A stretch of 64,000 nucleotides of DNA from Cyanobium sp. AMD-g (GCF_024346395.1 NZ_JAGQCW010000001.1:682001-746000); one strand, 5' to 3'. Shown: positions 36,927-49,752, counted from the stretch's first letter. Made by a program: numbers and translations. Notes: generated from the sequence alone by a model not told the origin.

Positions 36927-37457
36927 TCAGCTTCCCGGCCGGCCCATGATCGGCCCCACCACCTGGGACACGCTGCGCTGGCTGCCGGACGCGGTCGGAA
37001 CGGCCACCACCACCATCACCTGGTAGGCCACGTCCGCCGGCGTCAGGGCATAGGTGGGGCCGCTGGCACCCTCAATGAGCTGCCAGTTGCGACGGCCGGG
37101 GGCCAGGCGGTACCAATGGAACGCACTGGGGGGCAGGGCCGCCAGCAGATCCGCCGTGGCCGTGGCCTGCAGCAGGGCCCCCTGACGGGCCTCCCCCTGC
37201 AGCAGCAGCTGATTCAGCCCAGCGATCCGCTGCTCCACCGCCCCTTCGATCTGCTGGTCGCCGGCGATCTCCTGGCGCAGCACCTGGATCTGCTGCTGGG
37301 GGTCGGCCGTGATTCCCGGCACACACTGCAATGTCCCCTGCACCAGCTGGCAGCCCACCAGGTCCTGGGCCTTGAAGCCGGCACCTGGCCCGATCACGAG
37401 CAGCAGGCCCAGGGGCAGGGCGGCACGAACGCTGAGGCTGCGACGAAGGAAGGACAA
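36927..37457 (-). CDS. exported protein of unknown function
   Basis: About 176 residues from a TTG at 37457 (MSFLRRSLSVRAALPLGLLL), giving a clear signal peptide ending near GPGAGFKAQ. The mature part is helical (DPQQQIQVLRQEIAGDQQIEGAVEQRIAGL, shown in segments) and holds two cysteines (DLVGCQLVQGTLQC) that could form a disulfide. The C-terminus is strand-like (YQVMVVVAVPT). No family recognised. It lies just after trpF on the same strand and may be co-transcribed. Confidence 0.7.
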   Translation of the reverse strand: MSFLRRSLSVRAALPLGLLLVIGPGAGFKAQDLVGCQLVQGTLQCVPGITADPQQQIQVLRQEIAGDQQIEGAVEQRIAGLNQLLLQGEARQGALLQATATADLLAALPPSAFHWYRLAPGRRNWQLIEGASGPTYALTPADVAYQVMVVVAVPTASGSQRSVSQVVGPIMGRPGS

Positions 37458-37514
37458 AAGGGGCTCAGGGGGTCGGACTGTTCCGATCCTGCACCCGGCA
37501 GCGCCAAACGCCAA

Positions 37515-38177
37515 TCAACCGCTGGGGGATCCACGCATCGCCGCCAGCAGGGCCGCGACCCGGGCCAGGTTCTTGACGCCGGGGCGATCCTCCAGGGCAC
37601 TGGAGGCATCCAGACCATCGGGGCGCAGCCGGGCCAGCAGCTCGGCCACCGTCTCGGGGCCGACGCCACCGGCCAGCCACCAGGGGAAAGCCGGGCGAAA
37701 GCCCTCCAGCCAGCCGGTGGGGATCCGGTGCCCGGTGCCCCCCAGCTGGCCGGGTTGCCAGGCATCGAGCAACAGGGCTTCGACCACCCCGGCATAGGCG
37801 GCCGCCTGCTCAAGATCCTCGGGGGTGCGCACCCGCAGGGCCTTCCAGAGCCGCACATCCAACCGCTGGGCCAGCTCGCGGCAGCGCGCCACACTCTCCT
37901 CCCCATGCAGCTGCAGCACCGCATGACCCCGGCCCGCGCCGAGCTCCTCCAGCCGGTCGTCGGAGGGATCGGCCACGACCAGCACACCGAAGCAGTCGCC
38001 ACCGCCGGCGGCCATGGCGGCGAACAGATCGGGCCGCTGCGCCGCTGGAACGAAGCGGGGCGAGCTGGGGACGGCGATGACGCCGATCGCATCCGCCCCC
38101 ATCGCAGCGATGGCGGTGGCCTGGGCCGGCTCCCTGAGCCCACAGATCTTCAGCAGCGGAGAGGCAACCAGAACCAG
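37515..38177 (-). CDS. trpF: phosphoribosylanthranilate isomerase, non-canonical start
   Basis: Tryptophan-pathway TIM-barrel enzyme. The essential first strand LLKICGLREP is encoded upstream of the first ATG (38102), and back to the in-frame stop at 38196-38198 no ATG, GTG or TTG occurs. Initiation is therefore likely at a CTG (38177 or 38171). The rest is normal: AIGVIAVPSSPRFV, HAVLQLHGEES, WWLAGGVGPETVAELL and GLDASSALEDRPGVKN. About 220 residues. An ATG-based call would remove the KxCG catalytic cysteine and be inactive. Confidence 0.9.
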   Translation of the reverse strand: MVLVASPLLKICGLREPAQATAIAAMGADAIGVIAVPSSPRFVPAAQRPDLFAAMAAGGGDCFGVLVVADPSDDRLEELGAGRGHAVLQLHGEESVARCRELAQRLDVRLWKALRVRTPEDLEQAAAYAGVVEALLLDAWQPGQLGGTGHRIPTGWLEGFRPAFPWWLAGGVGPETVAELLARLRPDGLDASSALEDRPGVKNLARVAALLAAMRGSPSG

Positions 38178-38214
38178 GACGGCCGGGCTGTCTTTCTAGG
38201 ATGGGGGCTACAAC

Positions 38215-38230
38215 TCCGGCCACGGCCGGA
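38215..38230. promoter_or_regulatory. inverted repeat in the trpF / S2P divergent region
   Basis: TCCGGCC (38215-38221) and GGCCGGA (38224-38230) form a 7-base perfect inverted repeat with a 2-base loop, centred between the divergent starts of trpF and the protease gene. Candidate operator; the bound protein is unknown. Confidence 0.4.
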
Positions 38231-38244
38231 ACTCTGCCCGGACG

Positions 38245-39555
38245 GTGCCCGTGGGTGAAGGCTGGCAATTGCTGACGATCCGCGGCATTCCCCTGCGCAT
38301 CCACCCGAGCTGGTTTGTGATCCTGCTGCTGGCCACCCTGGGGTTCCAGCAGCAGTACGCCCTCAGCCTCCGCGGCCAGCTCTCGCCGGCGGCGCTCTGG
38401 GCCGTGGCCCTGGTCACCTCCCTGGCCCTGTTCGTTTCCGTGCTGCTGCACGAACTGGGCCACTCCCTGGTGGCTCTGCGGCAGGGGGTGAAGGTGAAAT
38501 CGATCACCCTCTTCCTGCTGGGAGGGGTGGCCAGTGTGGAGCGGGAATGCTCCACCGCCCGCGGTGCCCTGATGGTGGCGGCAGCAGGACCGGCGGTGAG
38601 CCTGGTGCTGGGCATCGGCCTGCTGGCCTCCACCCATGCCGCCAGCCACCTCACCCCGGTGCTGGGCCAGGTGGTGGAACGGCTTGGCGCCCTCAACCTG
38701 ATCCTGGGGCTGTTCAACCTGCTGCCCGGCCTGCCCCTGGATGGGGGTCTGATCGTCAAGGCCCTGGTCTGGGAGTTTTCCGGCAGCCAGAGGCGGGGTG
38801 TGGAGGTGGCCAATGCCTGCGGCCGGTTCCTGTCGCTGTTCGCCGTGGGGATGGGCACGGTGCTGCTGCTGCGGGGTGGCGGCATCGGCGGGGCCTGGCT
38901 GATCCTGCTGGGCTGGTTCGGCCTGGGGGCGGCCCGCAACCAGAAGCAGATGCTGGTCGTCCAGCAGGCCCTCAAGGATCTCAAGGTCAGGGATGTGGCC
39001 CAGCGCCGCTTCCGGGTGCTGGAAGCCGACACCAGCCTGCGGGAGCTGAGCCGGATACGCCTCGGCACCGCCCCACCGATCGCGGAGGCCGGCGAAGGTG
39101 CCCCACCGGCCGCAAAGGACGCCAACGGCCCAGCGGAGTGGCTGCTCGTCTGCGACCGGGGCCGCTGGCAGGGGGTCATCGACGACGCCCCCCTCCAGGC
39201 CCTTCCGGTGCAGACCTGGGACAGGGAACGGGTGGGCGACCATCTCCAGCCCCTCTCCAGCCTGCCCTCGATCCCCGAATCGGCCCCGCTCTGGCAGGCC
39301 GCCCTCCAGCTTGAAGACGGCGACCACCAGCGGCTTCTGGTCCTGAGTCCCGCCGGTCTGCCCTGCGGCACCGTGGAGCGTCCCGAACTGGGCGACGCGG
39401 TGCTGAAGAAACTGGGCCTGCGGCTGCCCGCCAATCTGCTCTCCGCCGCCCGGCGTGAGAACGGCTACCCCCTCGGCATGGCCCTGGGTCAGGTGGCCCG
39501 CGGCATGGTCAGCTCGGGGGAGGTGTCCCTGCTCACCGACAAGGTCGCCCGATAA
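38245..39555 (+). CDS. site-2 protease-like M50 metalloprotease with CBS-type C-terminus
   Basis: A 436-residue membrane protease. HPSWFVILLLATLGF begins the first helix, then VLLHELGHSLVALRQG holds the HExxH zinc motif (His69, Glu70, His73), and LFNLLPGLPLDGGLIVKALV holds the NPxDG-like third ligand region. About six helices lead to a soluble part (residues 250-420, DLKVRDVAQRRFRVLEADTS onward) that resembles a CBS pair. Such cyanobacterial S2P homologues are linked to stress-responsive regulated proteolysis. The start is GTG 38245 or GTG 38251. Overlaps the convergent lipoate-ligase-like gene by 67 bases. Confidence 0.92.
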   Translation: MPVGEGWQLLTIRGIPLRIHPSWFVILLLATLGFQQQYALSLRGQLSPAALWAVALVTSLALFVSVLLHELGHSLVALRQGVKVKSITLFLLGGVASVERECSTARGALMVAAAGPAVSLVLGIGLLASTHAASHLTPVLGQVVERLGALNLILGLFNLLPGLPLDGGLIVKALVWEFSGSQRRGVEVANACGRFLSLFAVGMGTVLLLRGGGIGGAWLILLGWFGLGAARNQKQMLVVQQALKDLKVRDVAQRRFRVLEADTSLRELSRIRLGTAPPIAEAGEGAPPAAKDANGPAEWLLVCDRGRWQGVIDDAPLQALPVQTWDRERVGDHLQPLSSLPSIPESAPLWQAALQLEDGDHQRLLVLSPAGLPCGTVERPELGDAVLKKLGLRLPANLLSAARRENGYPLGMALGQVARGMVSSGEVSLLTDKVAR

Positions 39556-40367
39556 CACCCCAGGCCTTGGGCGATCACAGCCAGCTCCGTGGGGCTGAGG
39601 GGCGCGGCCTCGGAGAACGGCCTCCCTTGGGAGCCGCCACCATGGCCGCCCTCGGCGACACCCCCGGCCAGAAGTGGCAACCAACGGGCCGCGGACCGGT
39701 ACAGGTGCTGCTCCAGCGGCTCCCCGGTCAGCGGCAGGGGATCGAGCTGCGGAGGTTCGCCGCCGAACACGTCATGCCAGAGGGCGGGGCAGGGGTCCAG
39801 CTGAATCGAGCCATGCTGCAGCAGGTGGCCGCCGCGCCACAGCTGGGCACTGCCCACCCGCTTGGCGCCGCTGGCGTGCACCAGATCGGCGGCGGTGCTG
39901 GTGGCGAAGCAGCTGCTGCGCTGCAGGCTGGCCGCCTGAAGGCCGCTCTGCAGCGGCTGGCCCATGTCCGCGAACGCTTCAACCAGCCAGGCGAGAGCAC
40001 GGTCGTAGACCTCGGCACGGGATCCCTGCGGCCGGGGGCACACCAGGGCGTAGGTGAGATCGCCGCCGTGGAGCACGGCACGGCCGCCACTGGGCCGTCG
40101 CACCAGCGCGAGGCGCCCCTGACGCACCAGATCGCTCCAGTGGGGCTCGAGGCGCCGCTGGTGCCAGCCCAGGGAGAGGGTGGGCCGCGACCAGCGGTAG
40201 AGACGGAAGGCCGGCGCAGGAACCACCACGGACGCGGGCTTCGCGGCCGCTGGCCCATCCAGCAACCAGGCATCAATGGCCATCTGCCAGGCCCCATCGA
40301 GCTGGCAGGGTGCGATCCAACGAACCGGTGCCGCCGGCTGGACGGCTGGGGCGGCCTGCGTTCTCAT
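39489..40367 (-). CDS. lipoate-protein ligase A-like (BPL/LPL family)
   Basis: A 292-residue protein. QMAIDAWLLDG and RPTLSLGWHQ precede VRRPSGGRAVLHGGDLTYALV, the lipoyl/biotin-binding signature, with KRVGSAQLWRGGHLLQHGSI supplying the expected catalytic Lys. It could ligate lipoate or transfer octanoate; these cannot be separated from sequence here. Its ATG is 20 bases from the divergent TauE-type start, so its promoter must lie within the neighbour's 5' region. Confidence 0.88.
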   Translation of the reverse strand: MRTQAAPAVQPAAPVRWIAPCQLDGAWQMAIDAWLLDGPAAAKPASVVVPAPAFRLYRWSRPTLSLGWHQRRLEPHWSDLVRQGRLALVRRPSGGRAVLHGGDLTYALVCPRPQGSRAEVYDRALAWLVEAFADMGQPLQSGLQAASLQRSSCFATSTAADLVHASGAKRVGSAQLWRGGHLLQHGSIQLDPCPALWHDVFGGEPPQLDPLPLTGEPLEQHLYRSAARWLPLLAGGVAEGGHGGGSQGRPFSEAAPLSPTELAVIAQGLGCYRATLSVSRDTSPELTMPRAT

Positions 40368-40387
40368 GGCTCCTGTCCGCCCAGCCC

Positions 40388-41197
40388 ATGGCCACGCCGC
40401 TGATCTGGAGTCTGCTGCCCCTGCTGCCCCTGGGATTGGTGGCGGGCCTGCTCTCCGGATTGCTGGGCATCGGCGGTGGACTGATCTTCTCCCCCCTGCT
40501 GTTGCTGCTGGGCCTGACGCCCCACCAGGCCCTGGCCACCAGCACCCTGGCGATCGTGCCCACCACCCTCGGGGGCACGATCGCCCATGGACGCAGCGGC
40601 AAACTCACCTGGTCCGGGGGGGTGGCGATCGCTGGCGGGGCCGCCCTCAGTGCAGGGCTGTTCAGCCACCTGGGCCAGGGCCTCGCCGGCTGGCAGCTGC
40701 TGAGCCTGCAGGCGGCGCTCTATGCCCTGCTCACAGGGCTGGTCAAACCCCGCAGCCAGCTGGCCCCGGTGCGGGAGCGGGAGCCCCATCCCCTGGCCCT
40801 GGCCCTGGTGGGGGCCCTGGCGGGGGTGGCGGCCGGCCTGCTGGGGGTGGGCGGCGGCCTGGTGATGGTGCCGGTGATGGTGGCGGGGCTGGGCATGCCC
40901 GTCCACGGGGCGATCCGGTACAGCACCGTGGCGGTGCTGGCCTCCTCCTGCAGCGCCTCGCTGGCCTTTCTGGCCGACGGCCGGGCCAATCCCCTGGTGG
41001 CTCTGGTGCTGGGGGGCACCGCGGCCGTGGCGGCCCAGTGGTCGGCCAGCCGACTGGAGCGGGTCCGGGAGGAGCGGCTGGTGTGGATGCTGCGGGCCAT
41101 CACCCTGGTGCTGGCCGTGGACAGTGGCCGCCGCGCCGTGGGCCTGTGGTTCGAGGCTCAGGGGATCACACTCCAGAAACCGGGGTCGAGCTCGTAG
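40388..41197 (+). CDS. TauE/SafE family membrane transporter
   Basis: A 269-residue protein with about eight membrane helices built as two repeats. Repeat 1 begins GLVAGLLSGLLGIGGGLIFS and repeat 2 begins LAGVAAGLLGVGGGLVMVPV, each followed by an ALATSTLAI / AIRYSTVAV segment. These glycine-rich twin motifs define the TauE/SafE family (sulfonate, sulfite or small organic anion export or import). The substrate is not predictable. ATG 40388 is chosen over an upstream GTG. Confidence 0.92.
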   Translation: MATPLIWSLLPLLPLGLVAGLLSGLLGIGGGLIFSPLLLLLGLTPHQALATSTLAIVPTTLGGTIAHGRSGKLTWSGGVAIAGGAALSAGLFSHLGQGLAGWQLLSLQAALYALLTGLVKPRSQLAPVREREPHPLALALVGALAGVAAGLLGVGGGLVMVPVMVAGLGMPVHGAIRYSTVAVLASSCSASLAFLADGRANPLVALVLGGTAAVAAQWSASRLERVREERLVWMLRAITLVLAVDSGRRAVGLWFEAQGITLQKPGSSS

Positions 41198-41643
41198 CCG
41201 AGCACAGCGGCCATCTGGCCCAGGTTGGCGCGGCACTCGATGCCTCCGGCGGCCGCCCAGTGGTCGAGGAGGAACAGGCGCTGGGTGATCCAGAGCTCCA
41301 GACTCTCGGGGGCGAAGCGGATCCCTTCGGTGGGGCTGAAACCATGGGGCAGCAGCATCGCCACATGGCGGGTGAGCTGACCGCCGCTGCGCTCCAGGAC
41401 CAGGGGCAGCCAGGGATGGAGCGCATCGGCCCGCAGACTCCACAGCCGCAGTTCGGCAATCTCCGAGAGTTCGCGTGGGTCTTCTGCGTCCCGTGGCCAG
41501 TCGAAGTCGATCTGCAGTCCGCCGGCGGCGGTGAGCAGCGCGGCCGGTGCCAGCGACGCCAGGCCCGCCAGGGGGGAGAGATCGAGCCCGCGCACCTGGT
41601 TGGCGGACACCTTCAGGGGCTCGGAGCAGGGTGGGAGCGCCAT
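41158..41643 (-). CDS. crr6: CRR6-like NDH-1 assembly factor (DUF1817)
   Basis: A 161-residue soluble protein. Key family stretches are RGLDLSPLAGLASL, QIDFDWPRDAEDPRELSEI, ELRLWSLRADALHPWLPLVL and MLLPHGFSPTEGIRFAPESLE. In plants and cyanobacteria CRR6 helps assemble NdhI into the NDH-1 hydrophilic arm. ATG 41643. The 3' end overlaps the TauE-type gene by 40 bases, convergent. Confidence 0.88.
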   Translation of the reverse strand: MALPPCSEPLKVSANQVRGLDLSPLAGLASLAPAALLTAAGGLQIDFDWPRDAEDPRELSEIAELRLWSLRADALHPWLPLVLERSGGQLTRHVAMLLPHGFSPTEGIRFAPESLELWITQRLFLLDHWAAAGGIECRANLGQMAAVLGYELDPGFWSVIP

Positions 41644-41734
41644 CAAGAGCTGTGACAGGGCAGGGCCTCAGGCTGGACCGTAGCTCGCGATGGCCGAAGA
41701 ATGGGTCGGTCAAACTCCATCCACCGTCACGGAT

Positions 41735-41839
41735 ATGGTCACCCCGATCAACCAGGCCGAAGTGCTGATTGCCCTCGTCGTGGCGGCCCATGCCGGCGTG
41801 CTGGCCGTGCGTCTCTGCTTCAGCCTCTACAAAGCCTGA
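41735..41839 (+). CDS. psaM: photosystem I subunit XII (PsaM)
   Basis: A 34-residue single-helix protein: MVTPINQAEVLIALVVAAHA followed by GVLAVRLCFSLYKA. The INQAEVLIALVVA...LAVRL..SLYK pattern is that of PsaM, which binds at the PSI trimer interface near PsaB. The gene is easily missed because of its size. It stands alone, 91 bases from the divergent crr6 start. The Cys within the helix end is unusual compared with the Gly/Ser usually found. Confidence 0.85.
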   Translation: MVTPINQAEVLIALVVAAHAGVLAVRLCFSLYKA

Positions 41840-42107
41840 AGCTGCAGGGGCTGCGCCCTTGGCAAGGGACGTGCAGGCTGCTACAAGCAAAGGGCTCGCA
41901 GCCTTTCCTCAGGTGCGCCAGACCCAGCCCCAACCCTCCCGGCGCCAGTCTTCCGCTGCGAGCCGCTCCACCGGCCGCTCGCGCCGCTCCACGGCCCTGC
42001 GTGCGGCACCGGAAGGCCCGGTCGCCCCGCTCCCCTGGCGTCCACCTGCGGGCGCCGGTCCCTCGGCACCGTCGCCCCATTCCCCCGCCGAAGCCGGGGG
42101 GTGTGGC

Positions 42108-43519
<1,412 letters not shown>

Positions 43520-43590
43520 GGCGACCGCCGGGACGGAGACATTGCGTCGGAATCTGCCGATTCAGACGCAGGCCGAGCTGGAGCCGCTAG

Positions 43591-44199
43591 ATGTCATCCA
43601 GTACCACCTCGGAGTCGATGGCCCGCACGCTGCGCTGGGGATTGGGACTGCTGCTGGTCGTCAGCCTGTCGATCGGTGCGTTCCTGCTCCTGCCGTTCCG
43701 CTCCTGGTTGCCCGGCGGAACAGTGGGGGACGTGCCGCTGAGCCAGGTGGTGAACGGCACGGCGTTCAATCGCCTGTTTCCCGAGCCGGACGACGGCGAC
43801 CAGCTCGTGTTCACCCAGGAGAAGCGTGGCTTCAGTGAAGCCCGACTGAAGCATGGCGGCCAGGTGAAGGCCCTGCTGGCCATCTCCGATGTCACCACCG
43901 CACCGGAGGCACGCCGCAAGTTCGAGACCAGCCAGAGCCGGCTGCAGGGCTGGCCGCTGGTGGAGCAGGGTCCCCAGGCCACCGCCCTGCTGGTGGCCGA
44001 CCGCTTCCAGATCAAGGTGATCGGCCAGGGCGATGGGCTGGCGGCCGAGCAGCGTCAGGACCTGATCGGCCGGTTCAACCTCCGGGGCCTGGCGGCTCTG
44101 AAGTCGGCCAGCGCTCCCCGGGCGAGCCTGCCCAGCAGCCCAGACAGCGCCGGACTCCAGAGCCTTGAGCAACGGGCGGCCATGGAGCCCGTGTCATGA
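43591..44199 (+). CDS. membrane-anchored protein of unknown function, paired with the next gene
   Basis: A 202-residue protein. An N-terminal anchor (WGLGLLLVVSLSIGAFLLL) is followed by a soluble domain: VVNGTAFNRLFPEPDDGDQL, VFTQEKRGFSEARLKHGGQV, KALLAISDVTTAPEARRKF, and an Ala/Ser-rich tail. An alternative ATG at 43618 would place the anchor at residue 6. It overlaps the following gene by ATGA, implying tight coupling. No family is recognised; a lumenal or periplasmic domain is inferred from the anchor. Confidence 0.8.
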   Translation: MSSSTTSESMARTLRWGLGLLLVVSLSIGAFLLLPFRSWLPGGTVGDVPLSQVVNGTAFNRLFPEPDDGDQLVFTQEKRGFSEARLKHGGQVKALLAISDVTTAPEARRKFETSQSRLQGWPLVEQGPQATALLVADRFQIKVIGQGDGLAAEQRQDLIGRFNLRGLAALKSASAPRASLPSSPDSAGLQSLEQRAAMEPVS

Positions 44200-45080
44200 G
44201 CTCCGTTCTCGAGCGCCTCGATCGCCTGCCCCGCCGCAACCTGACGGTGCTCGCCATCAAGGGCCTCAGCACGCTGGTGCCCGGTGGCTGGCACAACATC
44301 ACCAGCGCCGACGACCTGATCGCCGACGTGCTGGGCAGCAGCGATCCGGAGCTGATCCGCCAGGTGCGCGCCCGGGCCGAAGCCTTGAGCCGGGCCCGCC
44401 ACGAAGGCTATGGCCGTGCCCTGAGCCTGTACGACGCCGTCAACCGGTCGCAGAAGGCTGCCGGTGGACTGCGGCTGCTGGCCAACATCGGTGGCGCCCT
44501 GCCGCTGGTGAAGCGTGTCGCCGATCTCACCCCCACCAGCGAGACCCTGCAGGCGGCGGATCTGAGCCTGAAGGTGGCCGCCGAGATGCTGGCCTTCACC
44601 CAGGTGAACGGCCTGCCCGGTGACAGCTTCGGCGACTTCGCCGCCGCCCTGGGCGAGTACGCCGGCGAAGCCCGGGTGAGGATGGCCGCCCTGATCTGCT
44701 TTGATGCCCTGCTGCCCCTGGGCGACCAGGCCCTGCAGCGACTGGACAGCCTGCTGGGGGGCGTCGACAAGCGGGATCTGCACCAGCTGCCTGCCTACGC
44801 CGGGATGGCCAAGTTGCTGCCGGGACGGGGCGATGGCGCCCACCTGACCTTCCTGCGCCGGGGCGTGGACCAGTGGCTGGGCTGGGCCGGCGGGTTCAGC
44901 AGCCAGCTGGGTCTCACCGGCCAGAAGGCCGTGCAGGCCCTGGAAACCACCCTGGGCCCCTGGCAGGGGGGGTTCCAGCAGATGGCCACCTTCCTCGACG
45001 CCTTCACCGACACCTACCAGCACACGGGTGTGCAGGCGGTGGCCCGCCGGCTGGTGGAACGGGCCGCAGCGGAAATCTGA
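44196..45080 (+). CDS. helical protein of unknown function, paired with the previous gene
   Basis: A 294-residue, almost all-helical soluble protein: MSSVLERLDRLPRRNLTVLA, LVPGGWHNITSADDLIADVL, ALSRARHEGYGRALSLYDAV, and a C-terminal YQHTGVQAVARRLVERAA. There is no membrane helix, catalytic motif or known domain I can name. Translationally coupled to the preceding membrane-anchored gene (44196-44199 overlap), so the two probably act together. Confidence 0.8.
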   Translation: MSSVLERLDRLPRRNLTVLAIKGLSTLVPGGWHNITSADDLIADVLGSSDPELIRQVRARAEALSRARHEGYGRALSLYDAVNRSQKAAGGLRLLANIGGALPLVKRVADLTPTSETLQAADLSLKVAAEMLAFTQVNGLPGDSFGDFAAALGEYAGEARVRMAALICFDALLPLGDQALQRLDSLLGGVDKRDLHQLPAYAGMAKLLPGRGDGAHLTFLRRGVDQWLGWAGGFSSQLGLTGQKAVQALETTLGPWQGGFQQMATFLDAFTDTYQHTGVQAVARRLVERAAAEI

Positions 45081-45118
45081 GGACGCTGGCCTGGAGCGCG
45101 GCCCCAGGCCCGCACCGC

Positions 45119-45670
45119 CTAGATCGACAGCATCTTGATCCCCAACGCAATCAGCACCAGACCAGCCAGCATTTCCACCTTGCTGCCCAGCTGACCGGAG
45201 AGTCTGCGGGCCAGGAACAGGCCCAGGTAGGTGGAAATGAAGGCCCCCACACCAATGGCCGTGGAGTAGAGGCCAATGGGCTTGTTGACAATGCCCAGAG
45301 AGACACCAACACCCAGAGAATCAATGCTGGTGATGGCGGAGACGAACAGAATGCGCAGGGGTCCGTGCACTTTCAGCTCCTGCGCCTGTCCGCCTTCGTC
45401 GTGTTGTTCCCGGTAGGCCACCCAGCACATGTGCGCCCCCACCACCACCAGCAGGGCGAAGGCCACCCAGTGGTCGACATCCATGATCAGCTTGCGGGCG
45501 ATGCGGCCGAGCAGAAAACCGATCGCTGTGGCCAGCCCCTCCGACAGGCCGGAACTGAGGGCAAAGAACAAAGCCCGCCGCCAGGAGAAGTGGCGGAACC
45601 CCAGGGCAATGGCCGCCGAGAACGAATCCACACTCAGCACTGCCGTGAACAGCAGCAGCTCCAGGATCAT
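45119..45670 (-). CDS. mntP: manganese efflux pump of the MntP family
   Basis: A 183-residue membrane protein of six helices built as an inverted repeat: LLLFTAVLSVDSFSAAIALG and ILFVSAITSIDSLGVGVSLG each carry the conserved DSxxxxxxxG Asp-Ser that lines the metal path. MntP exports Mn2+; manganese homeostasis matters for photosystem II. Substrate is inferred from family membership. Terminates about 40 bases from the convergent gene. Confidence 0.9.
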   Translation of the reverse strand: MILELLLFTAVLSVDSFSAAIALGFRHFSWRRALFFALSSGLSEGLATAIGFLLGRIARKLIMDVDHWVAFALLVVVGAHMCWVAYREQHDEGGQAQELKVHGPLRILFVSAITSIDSLGVGVSLGIVNKPIGLYSTAIGVGAFISTYLGLFLARRLSGQLGSKVEMLAGLVLIALGIKMLSI

Positions 45671-45747
45671 TCTTGAATGGCATAGGGCCTGACCCTAGCC
45701 ACCCCCCAGCAGAGCGAACCTGGCTGGATCAGCAACGGGCCACAGGC

Positions 45748-46716
<969 letters not shown>

Positions 46717-46775
46717 TCAGATCGGATCCCGGCTGTCGGGGGATCACGCAAACCGAAACATCGCCAGAGAGGCCC

Positions 46776-48443
46776 TCATCGGCTGAAGTGGGCCTTGGCG
46801 TCGTAAAGGGCTTCGGCATCAATGCGCGCCAGGCCCCGTTCGCGGGCGAAGGCTTCGGTGTTCTTACGCACCTTGCCCCGCACGAAGAAGGGAATCTTGG
46901 CGAGTTCCGCCTCCCCGTCGGCCGTCCAGAGGCTTTCAAGCGCCTCGCGCACGGCGTCGGCGGCCGTGGTGGTGCCGGGAGCCGGGACAGGGTCAGCGGC
47001 AGGACCCGCAGCCGCCGTCCCCGCCGCCTCGGGCTCACCCGTCCCCGCCGCCGCCGGGGCGCCGTCGCCCAGGTGGCTGCGGTGGCCGTCGACGAACTCG
47101 AAGTCGTGGCGGAACATCCCGATCAGGTGCTCCTCCAGGCCCATCATCAGCGGGTGCACCCAGGAATCGAAGATCACATTGGCCCCCTCCCAGCCCATCT
47201 GGGGGGAGTAGCGGGCCGGCACGTCCTGGACGTGCAGGGGGGCGCTGATCACGGCACAGGGCAGCCCCAGACGCTTGGCGCTGTGGCGCTCCATCTGGGT
47301 GCCGAGCACCAGTTCCGCCGCCGCCTCGCCCATCGCCTTCTCCACCACCAGGTAGTCGTCGGTGATCAGGGCCTCGAGGCCCAGCTCGGCGGCCGCGGCC
47401 CGCACCTCCCGGGCCTGCTCACGGCTGTAGCTGCCCAGGCCCACCACCTGGAAGCCCAGTTCCTTGGAGGCGATCCGGGCGGCGGCGATGGCGTGGGTGG
47501 CGTCGGCGAAGATGAACACCCGCTTGCCGGTGAGATAGGTGGAATCCACCGACCTGGAATACCAGGGCAGCCGGGAGCGGCGCTCGGCCTCGCTGGGTTG
47601 ACCCTCCAGGCTCTGCAGATCGGCCGGCAGCGCAAGATCGAGCACCCCATGGAGCTCCCGCAGGAAGGCGGCGGTGGCGCCGATGCCGATCGGCACCGTG
47701 CGCACCACCGGGGTGCCGAAGCTGCGCTCCAGCCAGCTGCACACCGGGCCGGCCACCTCGGGGTAGAGGCAGACGTTGGCATCGGCCGTGGGGATGCGCT
47801 CCAGGTCGGCGGGCCGGGACCCCAGGGGCGCCACCACCGCCACATCGATGCCGTGCTCGGCCAGCAGCCGGGTGATCTCCAGGACGTCGTCGCGGCAGCG
47901 GAAGCCCAGCAGGCTGGGACCCAGCAGGTTGACCCGGGGCCGGCGGCCCTCGTCGCGCCAGCGGGACGGGGAGGGCTTGGGGGTGCCCGGAGCCGGCAGC
48001 TGGGCCTTGAGCAGGGTGCGCACCAGTTGGTAGAAGGTCTCGGCCGCGCCCCAGTTCTCCTTCTTGGAGTAGGCCGGCAGCTCCAGGTTGACCATCGGCA
48101 CCCCCAGATTCATGCCCCCGGCCAGGGCGCCGGGCTGGTCCTGGATCAGTTCGGCGGTGCAGCTCTCCCCCACCAGCAGCGCCTCGGGCTGGAAGCGCTC
48201 GACGGCCTGGCGGATGGAGCGCTGCACCAGTTCGGCGGTGTCACCGCCCAGATCCCGTGCCTGGAAGGTGGTGTAGGTGACGGGGGGACGCAGGCCCCGC
48301 CGTTCGATCATCGTGAACAGCAGGTCGGCATAGGTGTCGCCCTGGGGGGCATGCAGCACGTAATGCACCCCCTCCATGGAGGTGGCGATGCGCATGGCGC
48401 CCACGTGGGGGGGGCCTTCGTAGGTCCAGAGGGTCAGTTCCAT
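46776..48443 (-). CDS. chlB: dark-operative protochlorophyllide reductase, subunit B
   Basis: A 555-residue subunit. It starts [20 protein letters not shown]; Asp36 ([13 protein letters not shown]) is the unusual aspartate ligand of the 4Fe-4S NB-cluster. Further cysteine region [14 protein letters not shown] and [14 protein letters not shown] are present. A Pro/Ala-rich linker (about residues 440-480) separates the core from a small C-terminal helical domain ([20 protein letters not shown]). It starts 7 bases after chlN. Confidence 0.98.
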   Translation of the reverse strand: MELTLWTYEGPPHVGAMRIATSMEGVHYVLHAPQGDTYADLLFTMIERRGLRPPVTYTTFQARDLGGDTAELVQRSIRQAVERFQPEALLVGESCTAELIQDQPGALAGGMNLGVPMVNLELPAYSKKENWGAAETFYQLVRTLLKAQLPAPGTPKPSPSRWRDEGRRPRVNLLGPSLLGFRCRDDVLEITRLLAEHGIDVAVVAPLGSRPADLERIPTADANVCLYPEVAGPVCSWLERSFGTPVVRTVPIGIGATAAFLRELHGVLDLALPADLQSLEGQPSEAERRSRLPWYSRSVDSTYLTGKRVFIFADATHAIAAARIASKELGFQVVGLGSYSREQAREVRAAAAELGLEALITDDYLVVEKAMGEAAAELVLGTQMERHSAKRLGLPCAVISAPLHVQDVPARYSPQMGWEGANVIFDSWVHPLMMGLEEHLIGMFRHDFEFVDGHRSHLGDGAPAAAGTGEPEAAGTAAAGPAADPVPAPGTTTAADAVREALESLWTADGEAELAKIPFFVRGKVRKNTEAFARERGLARIDAEALYDAKAHFSR

Positions 48444-48450
48444 GGGGGTG

Positions 48451-49752
<1,302 letters not shown>

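Noticed and set aside
38047..38102. trpF start at the first ATG (38102)
   Set aside because: It would remove the KICGL strand and the catalytic cysteine that are encoded in frame just upstream.
41769..42107. A longer N-terminus for the 123-residue membrane protein after psaM
   Set aside because: The extra translation is Arg/Pro/Ala low complexity and would begin inside psaM; the ATG at 42108 is a better start.
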